NCBI RefSeq assembly: GCF_017848645.1
Contig: NZ_JAFEIF010000007.1
Span: 62,001-126,000, forward strand
Length of the DNA stretch: 64,000 nucleotides
Direction of reading: 5' to 3'
From: Limnohabitans sp.
GTDB taxonomy: Bacteria; Pseudomonadota; Gammaproteobacteria; Burkholderiales; Burkholderiaceae_C
Shown: piece after piece, positions 1-9,176 of the stretch
How positions within the stretch are numbered: the stretch's first letter is position 1
Layout: every line of letters begins with the position of its first letter
The notes under the pieces: model-generated
Database searches by the model: none
Told to the model about the DNA's origin: nothing
The model's input: the letters and a program-made list of their open reading frames with translations, nothing else
Program-made: the position numbers and the translations under genes

Positions 1-28
1 TACCGCTGTGCGCGAAGGGTTGTCACGC

Positions 29-847
29 TCACGGTTTTAAAAAATCTTTGAGCGCCTGCAAGACGCCCTCGGGGGCTTCGGTCATGAGCGAATGGCCGGC
101 GGGCAGCTTGACCACCTTGGGCTCCTTGCACAGGTCAATCAGGCTTTGCGCCGCTTTGGGCGGCGTCATCTGGTCGGCGTTGCCCAGCACAAACAGGGTG
201 GGGCAGGCCACTTGCGGCATGGCGGCTTCTGCACCACGGTAGTCGTCGCAGGCCTTGAAGCCGGTGTGGAACACGTTGACCTGCGTGTTGCTTGCCAATA
301 CGCGGCGCATGAGCGCCTTGCTGCCGCCATACAGCCAGGTGCCGGGGCCCAAGGCTGAAGGGGGCGGTGCCAGCGTGGAGTGCGAAAAGCTGTTGACCAT
401 GTCAATCGCCTTGAAGGGTGCGCTGACCGACAGATCAAGCAAGGCAGGCGACACGCGCATCGGGTAGGCCGTTCCCACCATGACCAGGTGGCTCACGCGC
501 CCGGGGTGGGCTTGCGTGTCGCGGGCCGCTGCTTCCAGGGCGATGAGCGAGCCAAAGCTGTGGCCGATCAGCGCGGCTTTTTCAATCTTCAGCGCATCGA
601 GCAGGGCGATGACGGTGTCGGCCGCTTCTTCCACGCTTTGCGGCGGTGTGCCTTCGCTTTTGCAGTGCCCGGGCAGGTCAATCGCCAGCACGTTCCAGCC
701 GTGGTGGGCCATGTAGCGGGTTTGCAAAATCCAGACGCTGTGGTCGTTGAGCACGCCGTGGATGAACACGGCGGTAGGCTGCGCGGGGTTGAAGGGCTTG
801 CCGCCGGTATAAGCGTAGAGCGTGTGGGTGGGCAGTGGAATGTGCAT
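29..847 (-). CDS. Alpha/beta-fold hydrolase
   Basis: This 272-residue protein is a serine hydrolase of the alpha/beta fold. The sequence shows an oxyanion HG at residues 30-31, the nucleophile elbow GHSFG with Ser97, a late acidic residue in GNADQMTP, and the catalytic-type His in AGHSLM near residue 250. There is no signal peptide, so it is probably cytoplasmic. It is the last gene of a minus-strand run metY, acetyltransferase, hydrolase, and starts 13 bp after the acetyltransferase stop. Esterases of this kind are sometimes found with homoserine and sulfhydrylase genes, but the sequence gives no specific substrate. The fold assignment is secure and the substrate is unknown. Confidence 0.85.
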   Translation of the reverse strand: MHIPLPTHTLYAYTGGKPFNPAQPTAVFIHGVLNDHSVWILQTRYMAHHGWNVLAIDLPGHCKSEGTPPQSVEEAADTVIALLDALKIEKAALIGHSFGSLIALEAAARDTQAHPGRVSHLVMVGTAYPMRVSPALLDLSVSAPFKAIDMVNSFSHSTLAPPPSALGPGTWLYGGSKALMRRVLASNTQVNVFHTGFKACDDYRGAEAAMPQVACPTLFVLGNADQMTPPKAAQSLIDLCKEPKVVKLPAGHSLMTEAPEGVLQALKDFLKP

Positions 848-860
848 GGTGGGTCGAGGT

Positions 861-1280
861 TCAAAGGTCCGGGATCAGGCGTTTGCCCATGCTGACGACT
901 TGGTCGTCGCGGTAACCCAGCGATTCGTAAAAAGCCAGCACTTGGGCGTTGCTGGCGCGCACTTGCAAATTGATTTTGGGGCAGCCCGAGGCCAGCAACA
1001 GGGCTTCGCCATGCTGCATCATGGCCTTGGCGTGGCCTTGTCTTTGGTGGTCCGGCGAGACGGCCAGGTAGTTCACCCAGCCGCGATGGCCTTCGTAGCC
1101 GAACATGGCGCTGGCCATCAAGCGGCCCTGCACTTCGCCCACCAAAAACAGGTCCGGGCGCACTTGCAACTTTCGGGCGATGTCCTTGTGGGGATCGTTC
1201 CAGGGGCGTGTCAGATCGCAGCTTTGCCACAAAGCCACCACGGCAGCTTCGTCAGAACTTTGGTAGGCGCGGATCTGCAT
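861..1280 (-). CDS. GNAT-family N-acetyltransferase, YpeA-like
   Basis: This 139-residue GCN5-related acetyltransferase closely follows the pattern of E. coli YpeA: an early CDLTRPWNDP stretch, the acetyl-CoA-binding loop RQGHAKAMM, a CPKINLQV strand and a terminal YESLGY segment. It would transfer an acetyl group from acetyl-CoA to an amine or a protein, but YpeA itself has no firmly assigned substrate. The gene lies 5 bp downstream of metY and 13 bp upstream of the hydrolase, which indicates one transcript. Cytoplasmic, full length for the family. Confidence 0.85.
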   Translation of the reverse strand: MQIRAYQSSDEAAVVALWQSCDLTRPWNDPHKDIARKLQVRPDLFLVGEVQGRLMASAMFGYEGHRGWVNYLAVSPDHQRQGHAKAMMQHGEALLLASGCPKINLQVRASNAQVLAFYESLGYRDDQVVSMGKRLIPDL

Positions 1281-1285
1281 GGCGC

Positions 1286-2581
1286 TCAGGCCTTTTCTGC
1301 GGCCTTGAGCGCCTTTTTCAGGTCGTCGATCAGGTCGGCTGGGTCTTCCAGACCAATCGACAGCCGAATCGTGCCCGGGCCGATGCCGCCAGCGGCCAGT
1401 GCTTCGTCTGTCATGCGGAAATGCGTGGTGCTGGCCGGGTGGATCACCAGGCTTCGGCAGTCGCCCACATTGGCCAGGTGGCTGAAGACCTTGAGGGTCT
1501 CGATGAACTTTTGGCCTTGGGCGCGGCTGCCTTTGATGTCGAAGCTGAACACCGAGCCTGCGCCGCGTGGCAGGAGCTTTTGCGCCAAAGCGTGCGAGGG
1601 GTGGCTCTCCAGCAAGGGGTGTCCCACGCGGCTGACGAGCGGGTGCGCGGCCAGAAACTCGACCACTTTGGCGGTGTTCTCCATGTGCCGGGCCATGCGC
1701 AGCGGCAGGGTTTCGATGCCTTGCAAAATCAGCCAGGCGGTGTGCGGGCTCATGCAGGCACCAAAGTCGCGCAGGCCCTCGCGCCGTGCACGCAGCAAGA
1801 AGGCGCCCACGGTGCTTTCTTCGCTGAACACCATATTGTGAAAGCCTTCATAGGCTTGGCTCAGTTCGGCAAATTTGCCCGATTGGTCCCAGTCAAAACT
1901 GCCGCCATCGACCACCACGCCGCCCACCACCGTGCCGTGGCCCGACAAGAACTTGGTGGCCGAGTGGTAGACCAGATCGGCCCCGTGGTCAAAAGGCTTG
2001 ATGAGCCAGGGCGAGGTGAGGGTGGAGTCCACCAGCAGTGGCACGCCCGTTTCGTGGGCGATGGCGCTCACGGCCTCGATGTCCAGCACGTCCATGCCGG
2101 GGTTGCCCACGGTTTCGCCAAAAAAGAGTTTGGTGTCGGGCTGCACAGCGGCCCGCCAGGCGTCCAAGTCGCCGGGTTTCACAAAAGTGGTGCGGATGCC
2201 AAAGCGGCTCAAGGTGTAGTGCAGCAGGTTGTGTGAGCCGCCGTACAAAGCGCTTGAGGCCACGATGTGCGAGCCTGCGCCCATCAGCGTGGCGATGGCC
2301 AGATGCAAGGCTGCCTGCCCGCTCGATGTGGTGATGGCCCCGATGCCGCCTTCGAGGGCTGAGATGCGCTGCTCCAGCACCGCGTTGGTGGGGTTGCTGA
2401 TGCGGCTGTAGACGTGGCCCGGGCGCTCGAGGTTGAACAGCGCCGCGGCCTGGTCGCTGGATTCAAACACGAAAGAAGTGGTCAGATGGATGGGCACGGC
2501 GCGTGCGCCTGTGGTCGGGTCGGGGGCTGCGCCTGCGTGCAGGGCCAAAGTGTCAAAACCGGGATCGCTGTAACCAGCCAT
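1286..2581 (-). CDS. metY: O-acetylhomoserine sulfhydrylase (MetY-type)
   Basis: This 431-residue enzyme of the Cys/Met-metabolism PLP family makes homocysteine from O-acetylhomoserine and sulfide, the direct sulfhydrylation route to methionine. Visible family marks are YSRISNPT near residue 60, the conserved SSGQAA segment, and HSATKFLSGHG around residue 205-215, which carries the PLP-binding lysine. Length fits MetY (about 430) better than MetZ (about 400). The start is supported by a GGAGA Shine-Dalgarno 5 bases upstream. It heads a minus-strand operon and diverges from the CBS-domain gene. An O-succinylhomoserine-using enzyme remains possible, because family alone does not fix the acyl group. 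Confidence 0.9.
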   Translation of the reverse strand: MAGYSDPGFDTLALHAGAAPDPTTGARAVPIHLTTSFVFESSDQAAALFNLERPGHVYSRISNPTNAVLEQRISALEGGIGAITTSSGQAALHLAIATLMGAGSHIVASSALYGGSHNLLHYTLSRFGIRTTFVKPGDLDAWRAAVQPDTKLFFGETVGNPGMDVLDIEAVSAIAHETGVPLLVDSTLTSPWLIKPFDHGADLVYHSATKFLSGHGTVVGGVVVDGGSFDWDQSGKFAELSQAYEGFHNMVFSEESTVGAFLLRARREGLRDFGACMSPHTAWLILQGIETLPLRMARHMENTAKVVEFLAAHPLVSRVGHPLLESHPSHALAQKLLPRGAGSVFSFDIKGSRAQGQKFIETLKVFSHLANVGDCRSLVIHPASTTHFRMTDEALAAGGIGPGTIRLSIGLEDPADLIDDLKKALKAAEKA

Positions 2582-2692
2582 GGGAGTCTCCGAAAAAAGA
2601 AAAGGCCTGCGTGTGCGAATCGCTGTGCACGGCGGACATTGTGGGCTATATTAAATCGTCGACAGTCACACATCCGCCAGAGGAGGCACACC

Positions 2693-3151
2693 ATGAAAGT
2701 CAGTGATATTTTGCGTGTCAAGGGCAGCACCCTGTTCACGGTCAATCCCGATGAGCGCTTGGCTTCAGCCCTCAATGCCATGGCCGAAAAAGACATCGGC
2801 TCTTTGGTGGTCATGTCCCATGGCCAGTTGGCGGGCATGCTGACGTTTCGCGAGGTGATCCAGCAGGTGGTCAAAAACGGCGGCCAGGTGGGCCAGACCA
2901 CGGTGCAAGACGCCATGGACGCTCAGCCGCTGACCTGCAGCAGCGACACCGATCTGGACGAGGTGCGCCGCATCATGCTTGAGCGCCACGCCCGCTACAT
3001 GCCCATCATGGATGGGACGACCTTGATGGGTGTGATCAGCTTTTACGATGTGGCCAAAGCCGTGGTGGAAAGCCAGGACTTCGAGAATAAGATGCTCAAG
3101 GCCTACATCCGCGACTGGCCTGGACAGGAAAGCACCACGGCCGCCAACTGA
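2693..3151 (+). CDS. Two-CBS-domain protein
   Basis: This 152-residue protein consists almost entirely of a tandem CBS (Bateman) module: residues about 8-60 (with MAEKDIGSLVVMSHGQLAGML) and about 72-130 (with RHARYMPIMDGTTLMGVIS). Such stand-alone CBS proteins bind adenine nucleotides and act as energy or redox sensors; this one has no catalytic domain. I chose the ATG at 2693 because a GAGGAG Shine-Dalgarno lies just before it and the longer reading frame upstream has no homology-like content. The gene diverges from metY across about 110 bp and is closed by a strong terminator at 3223. Confidence 0.88.
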   Translation: MKVSDILRVKGSTLFTVNPDERLASALNAMAEKDIGSLVVMSHGQLAGMLTFREVIQQVVKNGGQVGQTTVQDAMDAQPLTCSSDTDLDEVRRIMLERHARYMPIMDGTTLMGVISFYDVAKAVVESQDFENKMLKAYIRDWPGQESTTAAN

Positions 3152-3222
3152 ACCGCTTCGCCGTCTTGGTGTTCACCACCCCTGGGTGAGCAAGCAGCGG
3201 TTGAGGACCCCAGTCCTTGTGT

Positions 3223-3255
3223 GCCCGTTGTCTCGATGACAGCGGGCATTTTTTT
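3223..3255 (+). terminator. Rho-independent terminator after the CBS gene
   Basis: A 10-bp stem (3223-3232 with 3238-3247, one G:T wobble) encloses a five-base loop and is followed directly by A and seven T. It separates the CBS gene from the secretion operon that starts 80 bp later. Confidence 0.9.
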
Positions 3256-3332
3256 ACTGCTTATTGGGTATTCTCGTGCAATAATATTTGAGTACTAAAC
3301 TAATAAAACACTGAAAAGTGATTTTTACTCAA

Positions 3333-4580
3333 ATGACCCATCGCAAAGTTTGGCAAACCAGTCTGGTGTTTGCGGCCCTGCTGGGGGGCTGGCCTTCGAT
3401 TTCTATGGCCACCGAGTTACGGCTGGCCGATGCCCTGAGCCTTGCTGCCACCCACCACCCCAGCGTGAAAGCCAAACTGGCCGAGGTGCAAGCCGCACAG
3501 GCCGATCTGGAAACAGCCAAATGGTTGAGGTATCCGACCGTGAGCACCGAAGCCACAGCCGCTGGTGGTCGACCTCAAGCGGCCTTGCTGGTGCAGCAAC
3601 CGCTGTGGGCGGGCGGCAAGATTGATGCCCAAAACCGTCTGGCACAAGCCCAGCTGACGCTGGCCGAGGCCAGTCTGCAGGAAACCCGCACCAGCCTGAT
3701 GCAGCAAGCGGGGCAGCAGTTTTTCGAAGTGCTGCGCTGGCACCAACGTCTGGACGTGGCCCGCAAAACCGAGGACGAGCACCGCAAGCTGCTGGAGTTG
3801 ATCCAGCGCCGCGTGGTGGCCGAGATCAGCCCCTTGACGGATCAGGTGTTGGCTTCTGCGCGTTTACAGCAAGCCGTGTCCGAGCGCATCCAGTTTGGCC
3901 GTTCCTTGCAAACGGCGCAGCTGGCCCTGCAGCAGCTCGTGGGCGAGCCCCACACGGCTTTGAAAGCGCCCACCCGCTTGGCCCTGCCTCAGCAGGACGT
4001 TGGCGTGGCCATCGAGGCGAGTAAAACCCACTCGTCCGAGTTGCTGCGCTGGCGCACCCAGCAAGAGCTTGCACAAGCGCAAATCGACATGGCTCAAGCA
4101 GGTCTGTACCCGACGGTGGCCTTGGCCCATCGGCAGAATATAGGCGGCCAAGACAATGCAGCGCTGCCCAACCGCACGTATTTGTCGCTGCAGTTTTCGC
4201 CTGGCCCAGGTTTGTCGGCCCGCAGCGCGGCAGCCGCAGCGCGTTCGCGCCTGGAAAACAGCCTGCAAAACACCGTGGTGTTTGAGCGCCAGCTCGAGCA
4301 GCAGGTGCGCACGGCTTTGGCCGACCTCGATGCCCTGGCCCGACAGGTCGAACCCGCCCGCTTGCTGGTCACGGCCACCGAAGATGTGGTGGCCTCTTAT
4401 TTGCGCCAGTACCAGATTGGCAAGAAAAACTGGCTGGATGTGCTCAACGCCCTGCGCGAGAGCGCCCAGGCCCATTACAGCGCTCTCGATGTGTCTTCCA
4501 GCACACAGTCGCTGCAGCTGCGTGTGATGCTGCTGACCGGGCCCATGAACACCCAAGCGCTCGGCCAAATCCATGACTGA
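3333..4580 (+). CDS. TolC-family outer-membrane channel of a type I secretion system
   Basis: This 415-residue outer-membrane efflux protein forms the trimeric channel through which a type I substrate leaves the cell. It has a signal peptide (hydrophobic core FAALLGGWPSIS, likely cleavage after SMA) followed by two OEP repeats rich in Ala, Gln and Leu heptads. A motif WAGGKIDAQNRLAQAQ near residue 95 and KKNWLDVLNALRE near the end are typical of LapE/AggA-like channels. The ATG at 3333 gives a normal signal peptide; a GTG at 3318 in the same frame would add five residues. The stop overlaps the ABC transporter start by 8 bp, so the two are translationally coupled. Confidence 0.88.
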   Translation: MTHRKVWQTSLVFAALLGGWPSISMATELRLADALSLAATHHPSVKAKLAEVQAAQADLETAKWLRYPTVSTEATAAGGRPQAALLVQQPLWAGGKIDAQNRLAQAQLTLAEASLQETRTSLMQQAGQQFFEVLRWHQRLDVARKTEDEHRKLLELIQRRVVAEISPLTDQVLASARLQQAVSERIQFGRSLQTAQLALQQLVGEPHTALKAPTRLALPQQDVGVAIEASKTHSSELLRWRTQQELAQAQIDMAQAGLYPTVALAHRQNIGGQDNAALPNRTYLSLQFSPGPGLSARSAAAAARSRLENSLQNTVVFERQLEQQVRTALADLDALARQVEPARLLVTATEDVVASYLRQYQIGKKNWLDVLNALRESAQAHYSALDVSSSTQSLQLRVMLLTGPMNTQALGQIHD

Positions 4581-6756
4581 ACACGACAGCGCTTCCAGCA
4601 TGATGCTGGACCGCAACCTGGCGGTGGTTTTGTCGCGTTTGGCGGGCCTCTTGGGCCAGGCAGTGCCCGCGCACCGCTTTGGCATGATGTCGCGCACCAC
4701 CGACGGCCTGATGGTGGACCACCTCAGCCGCGAAGAGCGCCTCAAGGCCTGGTGGCTGGGACGCTTTCCCACCGCGCACATCCATGCGGTCGAGCCCAAA
4801 AACCTCAAGCCTGCTGATTTTCCGCTGCTTTGGGTGGGCTCCGAGGGCGAGCAGGTCTTGCTGGTGCGCGGTGGCTCCGGCCGTCACCGCCTGACCTGTC
4901 AGGACCCGGAGGGCAACCCCTGCGTATTGCCCATGGCCGATGCGCGTCAGGGCCGTTTGTTGAAGCTGAGCATCATGCCCGCCCGCCCGGGGGAGTCGGG
5001 GCACCGTGCCTTGAGTGCGACCGACTGGTTTGCCACCTCGATTCGGCGCTACCGCTCGGTGTTCCTGGAGGCCGTGGTGGCCACCTGCGTGATCAGCCTG
5101 GTGGGGCTGGTGGCGGCGCTCTACTCGATGCAGGTCTACGACCGGGTGATCCCGACCAAGGGCTATTCCACCTTGTGGGTGTTGACCATTGGTGTGGTCA
5201 TTGCCATCGTGATGGAGTTGGTGCTCAAACAGGTGCGGGCCTTCATGGTGGACCGCGCCTGCAAAGCGATCGACCAGGAGTTGTCGGCGGTGTTTTTCGG
5301 CAAAGCGCTGGACATCCGCATGGACGCGCGGCCCAACACCGTGGGCACGTTTGCCTCACAAATCCGGCATTTCGAATCGGTGCGCAATTTTCTGACCTCG
5401 TCGAGCCTGTTCATCATGGCCGACTTGCCCTTTGCCATTTTGTTTGTGGGTGTGATCGCCATCATTGCCGGACCTGTGGCCCTGGTGCCCTTGGTGGCGG
5501 TGCCCTTGGCGGTGTTGGCGGGCATGGCATTTCGCGGCTCGATCGAAAAATACACAGGGCTTCACATGAAGGAGTCCAACGAAAAAAACGGCTTGCTGAT
5601 CGAGGCCATCGACGGCATCGAATCGGTCAAGGCCGCCAATGCCGAGTGGAAGATGCTGGACCGCTGGCGCAGCATGACCTCGACCATGGCTGACAGCGAG
5701 CTGAAAATGCGCCAGTTCTCCACCTTGTCGAGCAACCTGACGCAAACCATCCAGCAACTGAGCTATGCGGGCATGATCGCCGCAGGGGCCTATGCCATCA
5801 ATGCCGGGCACTTGACCATGGGCGGCTTGATCGCTTGCTCGATCATCTCGGGCCGGGCCTTGACGCCCGTGGCGCAACTGCCTGGCCTGATCGTGCAGTG
5901 GCAGCACGCCAAGATCGCGCTGAAATCGCTCAACGGCATCATGGCCATGCCCAGTGAGCGCGAGCACAGCGAGCGCCTGGTGGTGCCGGAGTTGTGCCGA
6001 GGCGAGATCCGTCTGAACAAGGCCCATTTTTCCTATGCCAAGGACCTGCCCGGTCTGGAGGTGCCCCAGTTGAGCATCGCCCCGGGTGAGCGCATCGCCA
6101 TCCTGGGCTCGGTGGGTTCGGGCAAGACCACATTGATCAAACTGCTGTCGGGGCTGTTCAAGCCCACCTCGGGGCAGGTTTACCTTGATCAGGTGGACAT
6201 GGTGCATCTGGCACCCGAATTTGTGCGCGAGCATGTGGGTTATCTGCCGCAGGACGTGCGCTTGTTCAATGGGTCATTGCGGCACAACCTGACCTTGGGC
6301 TTGCCCCTGCCCAGCGACAGCCAGATCTTCAAAGCCGCGGCCATGACCGGGCTGGATCAGGTGATTCAAAACCACCCCCAGGGCCTGGAGTTGAGCATTG
6401 CCGAAGGCGGGCGCGGTTTGTCGGGGGGGCAACGCCAGTTGGTGGGCCTGACCCGCATGCTGCTGGCCATGCCCAAAGTCTTGCTGCTCGATGAACCCAC
6501 CGCCTCCATGGATGCCAAACTTGAAAACCGCGTGATGCAACACCTGTTTGAAAATATGCCCACTGAATCGTCCATTGTCGTGGTCACGCACAAACCTTCG
6601 GTCTTGTCTTATGTCAGCCGGATTGTGGTGGTCGACAAAGGCCGTGTTGTCCTTGATGGGCCGCGTGATGAGGTCCTGAACCGCTTGCGCCAACCCAGTG
6701 CCAGCACCCAGACGGCCACAGCCTCGCCCGCACCTGCCGCAGGAGTTTTGGCATGA
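4573..6756 (+). CDS. Type I secretion ABC exporter (LapB/LssB-like, degenerate C39 domain)
   Basis: This 727-residue inner-membrane ATPase/permease powers export of a protein across both membranes. Order of domains: N-terminal peptidase-like domain (about 15-140) lacking a recognisable catalytic Cys/His pair, hence a substrate-docking rather than cleaving domain; an exporter membrane domain (about 160-440) with MQVYDRVIPT typical of RTX and adhesin exporters; an ATPase domain with Walker A GSVGSGKT near 512, signature LSGGQ near 616, Walker B VLLLDEP near 640 and H-loop VVTHKPS. Overlaps the channel gene by 8 bp and the adaptor gene by 4 bp (ATGA). Closest functional class by architecture is LapB-type adhesin export, which is inference. 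Confidence 0.9.
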   Translation: MTEHDSASSMMLDRNLAVVLSRLAGLLGQAVPAHRFGMMSRTTDGLMVDHLSREERLKAWWLGRFPTAHIHAVEPKNLKPADFPLLWVGSEGEQVLLVRGGSGRHRLTCQDPEGNPCVLPMADARQGRLLKLSIMPARPGESGHRALSATDWFATSIRRYRSVFLEAVVATCVISLVGLVAALYSMQVYDRVIPTKGYSTLWVLTIGVVIAIVMELVLKQVRAFMVDRACKAIDQELSAVFFGKALDIRMDARPNTVGTFASQIRHFESVRNFLTSSSLFIMADLPFAILFVGVIAIIAGPVALVPLVAVPLAVLAGMAFRGSIEKYTGLHMKESNEKNGLLIEAIDGIESVKAANAEWKMLDRWRSMTSTMADSELKMRQFSTLSSNLTQTIQQLSYAGMIAAGAYAINAGHLTMGGLIACSIISGRALTPVAQLPGLIVQWQHAKIALKSLNGIMAMPSEREHSERLVVPELCRGEIRLNKAHFSYAKDLPGLEVPQLSIAPGERIAILGSVGSGKTTLIKLLSGLFKPTSGQVYLDQVDMVHLAPEFVREHVGYLPQDVRLFNGSLRHNLTLGLPLPSDSQIFKAAAMTGLDQVIQNHPQGLELSIAEGGRGLSGGQRQLVGLTRMLLAMPKVLLLDEPTASMDAKLENRVMQHLFENMPTESSIVVVTHKPSVLSYVSRIVVVDKGRVVLDGPRDEVLNRLRQPSASTQTATASPAPAAGVLA

Positions 6757-7961
6757 AAATTTTCTGGTTTTTTGGCCCCTCTGACCCCGACCACCAGCGC
6801 GAGGACTTGAGAGGTGCACTCAGCGGATCGCGCTGGGCGCTGTGGTCCTTGTTCCTGACCTGTGGGGTGTTTTTTGGCTGGGCTTATTTTGCCGAAATCG
6901 ACCAGATTACCCGCGCACCGGGCTCGGTGATTTCCAGTGCCCGATCGCAAATCATCCAGTCTCAGGACGGCGGGGTGATTGAAGAGATGATGGTGCGCGA
7001 GGGCGATGTGGTCCAGCGTGACCAGGTTCTGGTCAAGATTGACGGCACCCGCCAGCAGTCCAGTTACCTGGAAACCCGTGCCAAGGCCGCAGGCCTGGCC
7101 ATCACGGTGGCCCGTTTGCAAGCCGAGGTGTTGGGGCGCGAGCCGCGGTTTCCACCCGAAGCCAAGGCCTACCCCGAGTTCCGCGATACGCAAACCATGC
7201 TGTTCAAAAAGCGGCAATCGGCCATCAAAGAAGAGTTGCAGTCCTATGAAAACATCAAAGCCATTGTGCAAAAGGAGCTGAACATGACGCGGCCCCTGCT
7301 CAAAACCGGCGACGTGAGTGCCACCGAGGTGTTACGCCTGGAGCGGCAAATTGCCGACACGCAATCCCAGATCACCAACCGCAAAAACAAGTATTTTCAG
7401 GACACGCAGGCCGAACTGAGCAAAGCCCTGGAGGACCTGGCGGGGGTGGAGCAGATCATGGCCCAGCGCAAGGACCAGCTGACGCAGACCGAGTTGCGTG
7501 CGCCCTTGCATGGCATTGTGAAGAACGTGCGTGTGACCACGCGCGGCGGTGTCATCCGCCCCGGGGAAGAAGTCATGCAGATCGTGCCCTTGGAAGAAGA
7601 CCTGGTGATCGAGGCCAAGGTCAGCCCGGCCGACATCGCTTTCATCAAAACCGGCATGAAGGCCACGGTCAAGATCGATGCTTATGACTACACCATCTAT
7701 GGTGACCTGAGCGGCACCTTGTCCTACATCAGCCCCGACACCCTGAGCGAAAACCTGAACGTGCAGCAAGGCGAGCAGCCGTACTACCGGGTGCAGGTCA
7801 AGACCGACGGGCGCAAGTTCAGTGGTCGCCCTGACCAAAAGCTCGACATCCAGCCGGGCATGACCAGCATGGTGGAGATCAAAACCGGCTCCAACACGGT
7901 GCTCAAATACCTGTCCAAGCCTGTGATCAAGACCTTGAACCAATCGCTGGGCGAGCGCTGA
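6753..7961 (+). CDS. HlyD-family periplasmic adaptor (LapC-like)
   Basis: This 402-residue membrane-fusion protein bridges the ABC exporter and the TolC-like channel. One N-terminal membrane span (about residues 27-47, LWSLFLTCGVFFGWAYF) anchors it in the inner membrane. A biotinyl-lipoyl half (DGGVIEEMMVREGDVVQ) precedes a long alpha-helical hairpin (about 135-250), the second lipoyl half (ELRAPLHGIVKNV) follows, and the C-terminus carries the beta-barrel and membrane-proximal domains. It starts inside the exporter stop codon, the last gene of the three-gene operon. No substrate gene follows; the next genes are on the other strand. Confidence 0.9.
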   Translation: MKIFWFFGPSDPDHQREDLRGALSGSRWALWSLFLTCGVFFGWAYFAEIDQITRAPGSVISSARSQIIQSQDGGVIEEMMVREGDVVQRDQVLVKIDGTRQQSSYLETRAKAAGLAITVARLQAEVLGREPRFPPEAKAYPEFRDTQTMLFKKRQSAIKEELQSYENIKAIVQKELNMTRPLLKTGDVSATEVLRLERQIADTQSQITNRKNKYFQDTQAELSKALEDLAGVEQIMAQRKDQLTQTELRAPLHGIVKNVRVTTRGGVIRPGEEVMQIVPLEEDLVIEAKVSPADIAFIKTGMKATVKIDAYDYTIYGDLSGTLSYISPDTLSENLNVQQGEQPYYRVQVKTDGRKFSGRPDQKLDIQPGMTSMVEIKTGSNTVLKYLSKPVIKTLNQSLGER

Positions 7962-8148
7962 GTTGGCCATTGCGTCCCGTGCCCCCCATATGTGGGGCGG
8001 GGTATTGGTATGCGTTTAGGCCTACTTCCAGAGGGCTTACTGTTGTTTACTTTATGACTAAACGAACAGGCTCAATATAGCTTTATAAATGATCTGTTTG
8101 ATTTTTTTCATGAATTAATAATTATTAAAATATTGTTATTTTGATGGT

Positions 8149-9087
8149 TTATTTCTCAGAAGAAAACTGACTGGAGTGGACTAGATTGGATGCAACACAA
8201 CGGACATTCTCAATTAAATTACTGACGGGGAAGGTTTCGTCATCAACAAACCAAACATCTACCATTATCTGATTAACGCCAGTGTTGAGTTGACCTGTGT
8301 ATGTGTCACTGCCCTTTTCACCTACACGTACTTCGACACGTTTTTCATTTCCAGCAATTGTCTGAAAGCATTGAATACGTAAGGCGTGTGCGTAAATGTT
8401 GCGTGGAGCATTAAGGTTGAGTGTCCAGCTGTTGATCAGTCCCCCCTTGCCAGCGGAAAGAAACGGACGGAATGAAGAGCGGGACAAAACCTCGGCAACA
8501 ACTACCTTGTTCATTGCTGCCATATATGCTTGAGCTTGGTCTTTTTTGTAGTACGCGAGAGGTAAATTAGGAAGTTCAGTACTTTCATTTTTTGCATCAA
8601 TATGAGCCTTGGAGTCAGCAGCCTTTTGTGCTTTTTCCGCCTCGTAATCAGCAAGAGTTTTTTTCATTTCTGCTAAATGTGCAAGAAGTTCTACCTCGCA
8701 TTTGGCGTAAGCAGCTTCCGCATCAGCTTTCCGACCAAGCGTTATAGCAAGCGAGTTAAAGTTGGAGTTTGCCTTGTTTCGTAGGTCATCACATCGTTTT
8801 GACTCCCGATCAATAACTTTTTTGAGTTGACTTGGCGGAATGGCCGTAATTCTTTGGTTGTGGCATTCTTTTAGTGCCGCCTCGGATTCGGAAACAGACC
8901 AGCCATTTTTGGATACTACGAATAAATTCCCTTTACGATTCTCAATATCATTCTTTAAGGCGTTACAGATGCTTTCGATACTTAATCTTGGGTTTTTTGT
9001 TTGGTAAAAATCTATGATTTCGAAGGGAGTGGCTGCATTGGTTGTAAATCCAAAAAAAAGGGCGCAGACGGTAATAAATTTTTTCAA
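8149..9087 (-). CDS. Hypothetical exported coiled-coil protein
   Basis: I do not recognise this 312-residue protein. It has a clear signal peptide (MKKFITVCALFFGF, likely cleavage after TNA), so it is probably periplasmic or surface-exposed. Residues about 75-190 are charged and helical with repeated Ala/Glu/Lys (coiled-coil-like), and the last 110 residues look beta-rich with two Cys (RIQCFQT and NVRCVAS). The gene and its surroundings are clearly AT-richer than the neighbouring operons, with A/T-ending codons, which suggests acquisition. It lies 89 bp downstream of the GIY-YIG gene on the same strand and could share its transcript. Confidence 0.7.
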   Translation of the reverse strand: MKKFITVCALFFGFTTNAATPFEIIDFYQTKNPRLSIESICNALKNDIENRKGNLFVVSKNGWSVSESEAALKECHNQRITAIPPSQLKKVIDRESKRCDDLRNKANSNFNSLAITLGRKADAEAAYAKCEVELLAHLAEMKKTLADYEAEKAQKAADSKAHIDAKNESTELPNLPLAYYKKDQAQAYMAAMNKVVVAEVLSRSSFRPFLSAGKGGLINSWTLNLNAPRNIYAHALRIQCFQTIAGNEKRVEVRVGEKGSDTYTGQLNTGVNQIMVDVWFVDDETFPVSNLIENVRCVASNLVHSSQFSSEK

Positions 9088-9176
9088 GATATTTTCCTTT
9101 TTTAAATTAATTGAGTATTTTAATTTCGAGAGGTTTTTGTGTCATTAATAAATTTGTAAATTAATTTATTTTGCAA

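Noticed and set aside
7984-7997. 5-bp hairpin after the secretion operon as a terminator
   Set aside because: The stem is short and no T-run follows; too weak to call.
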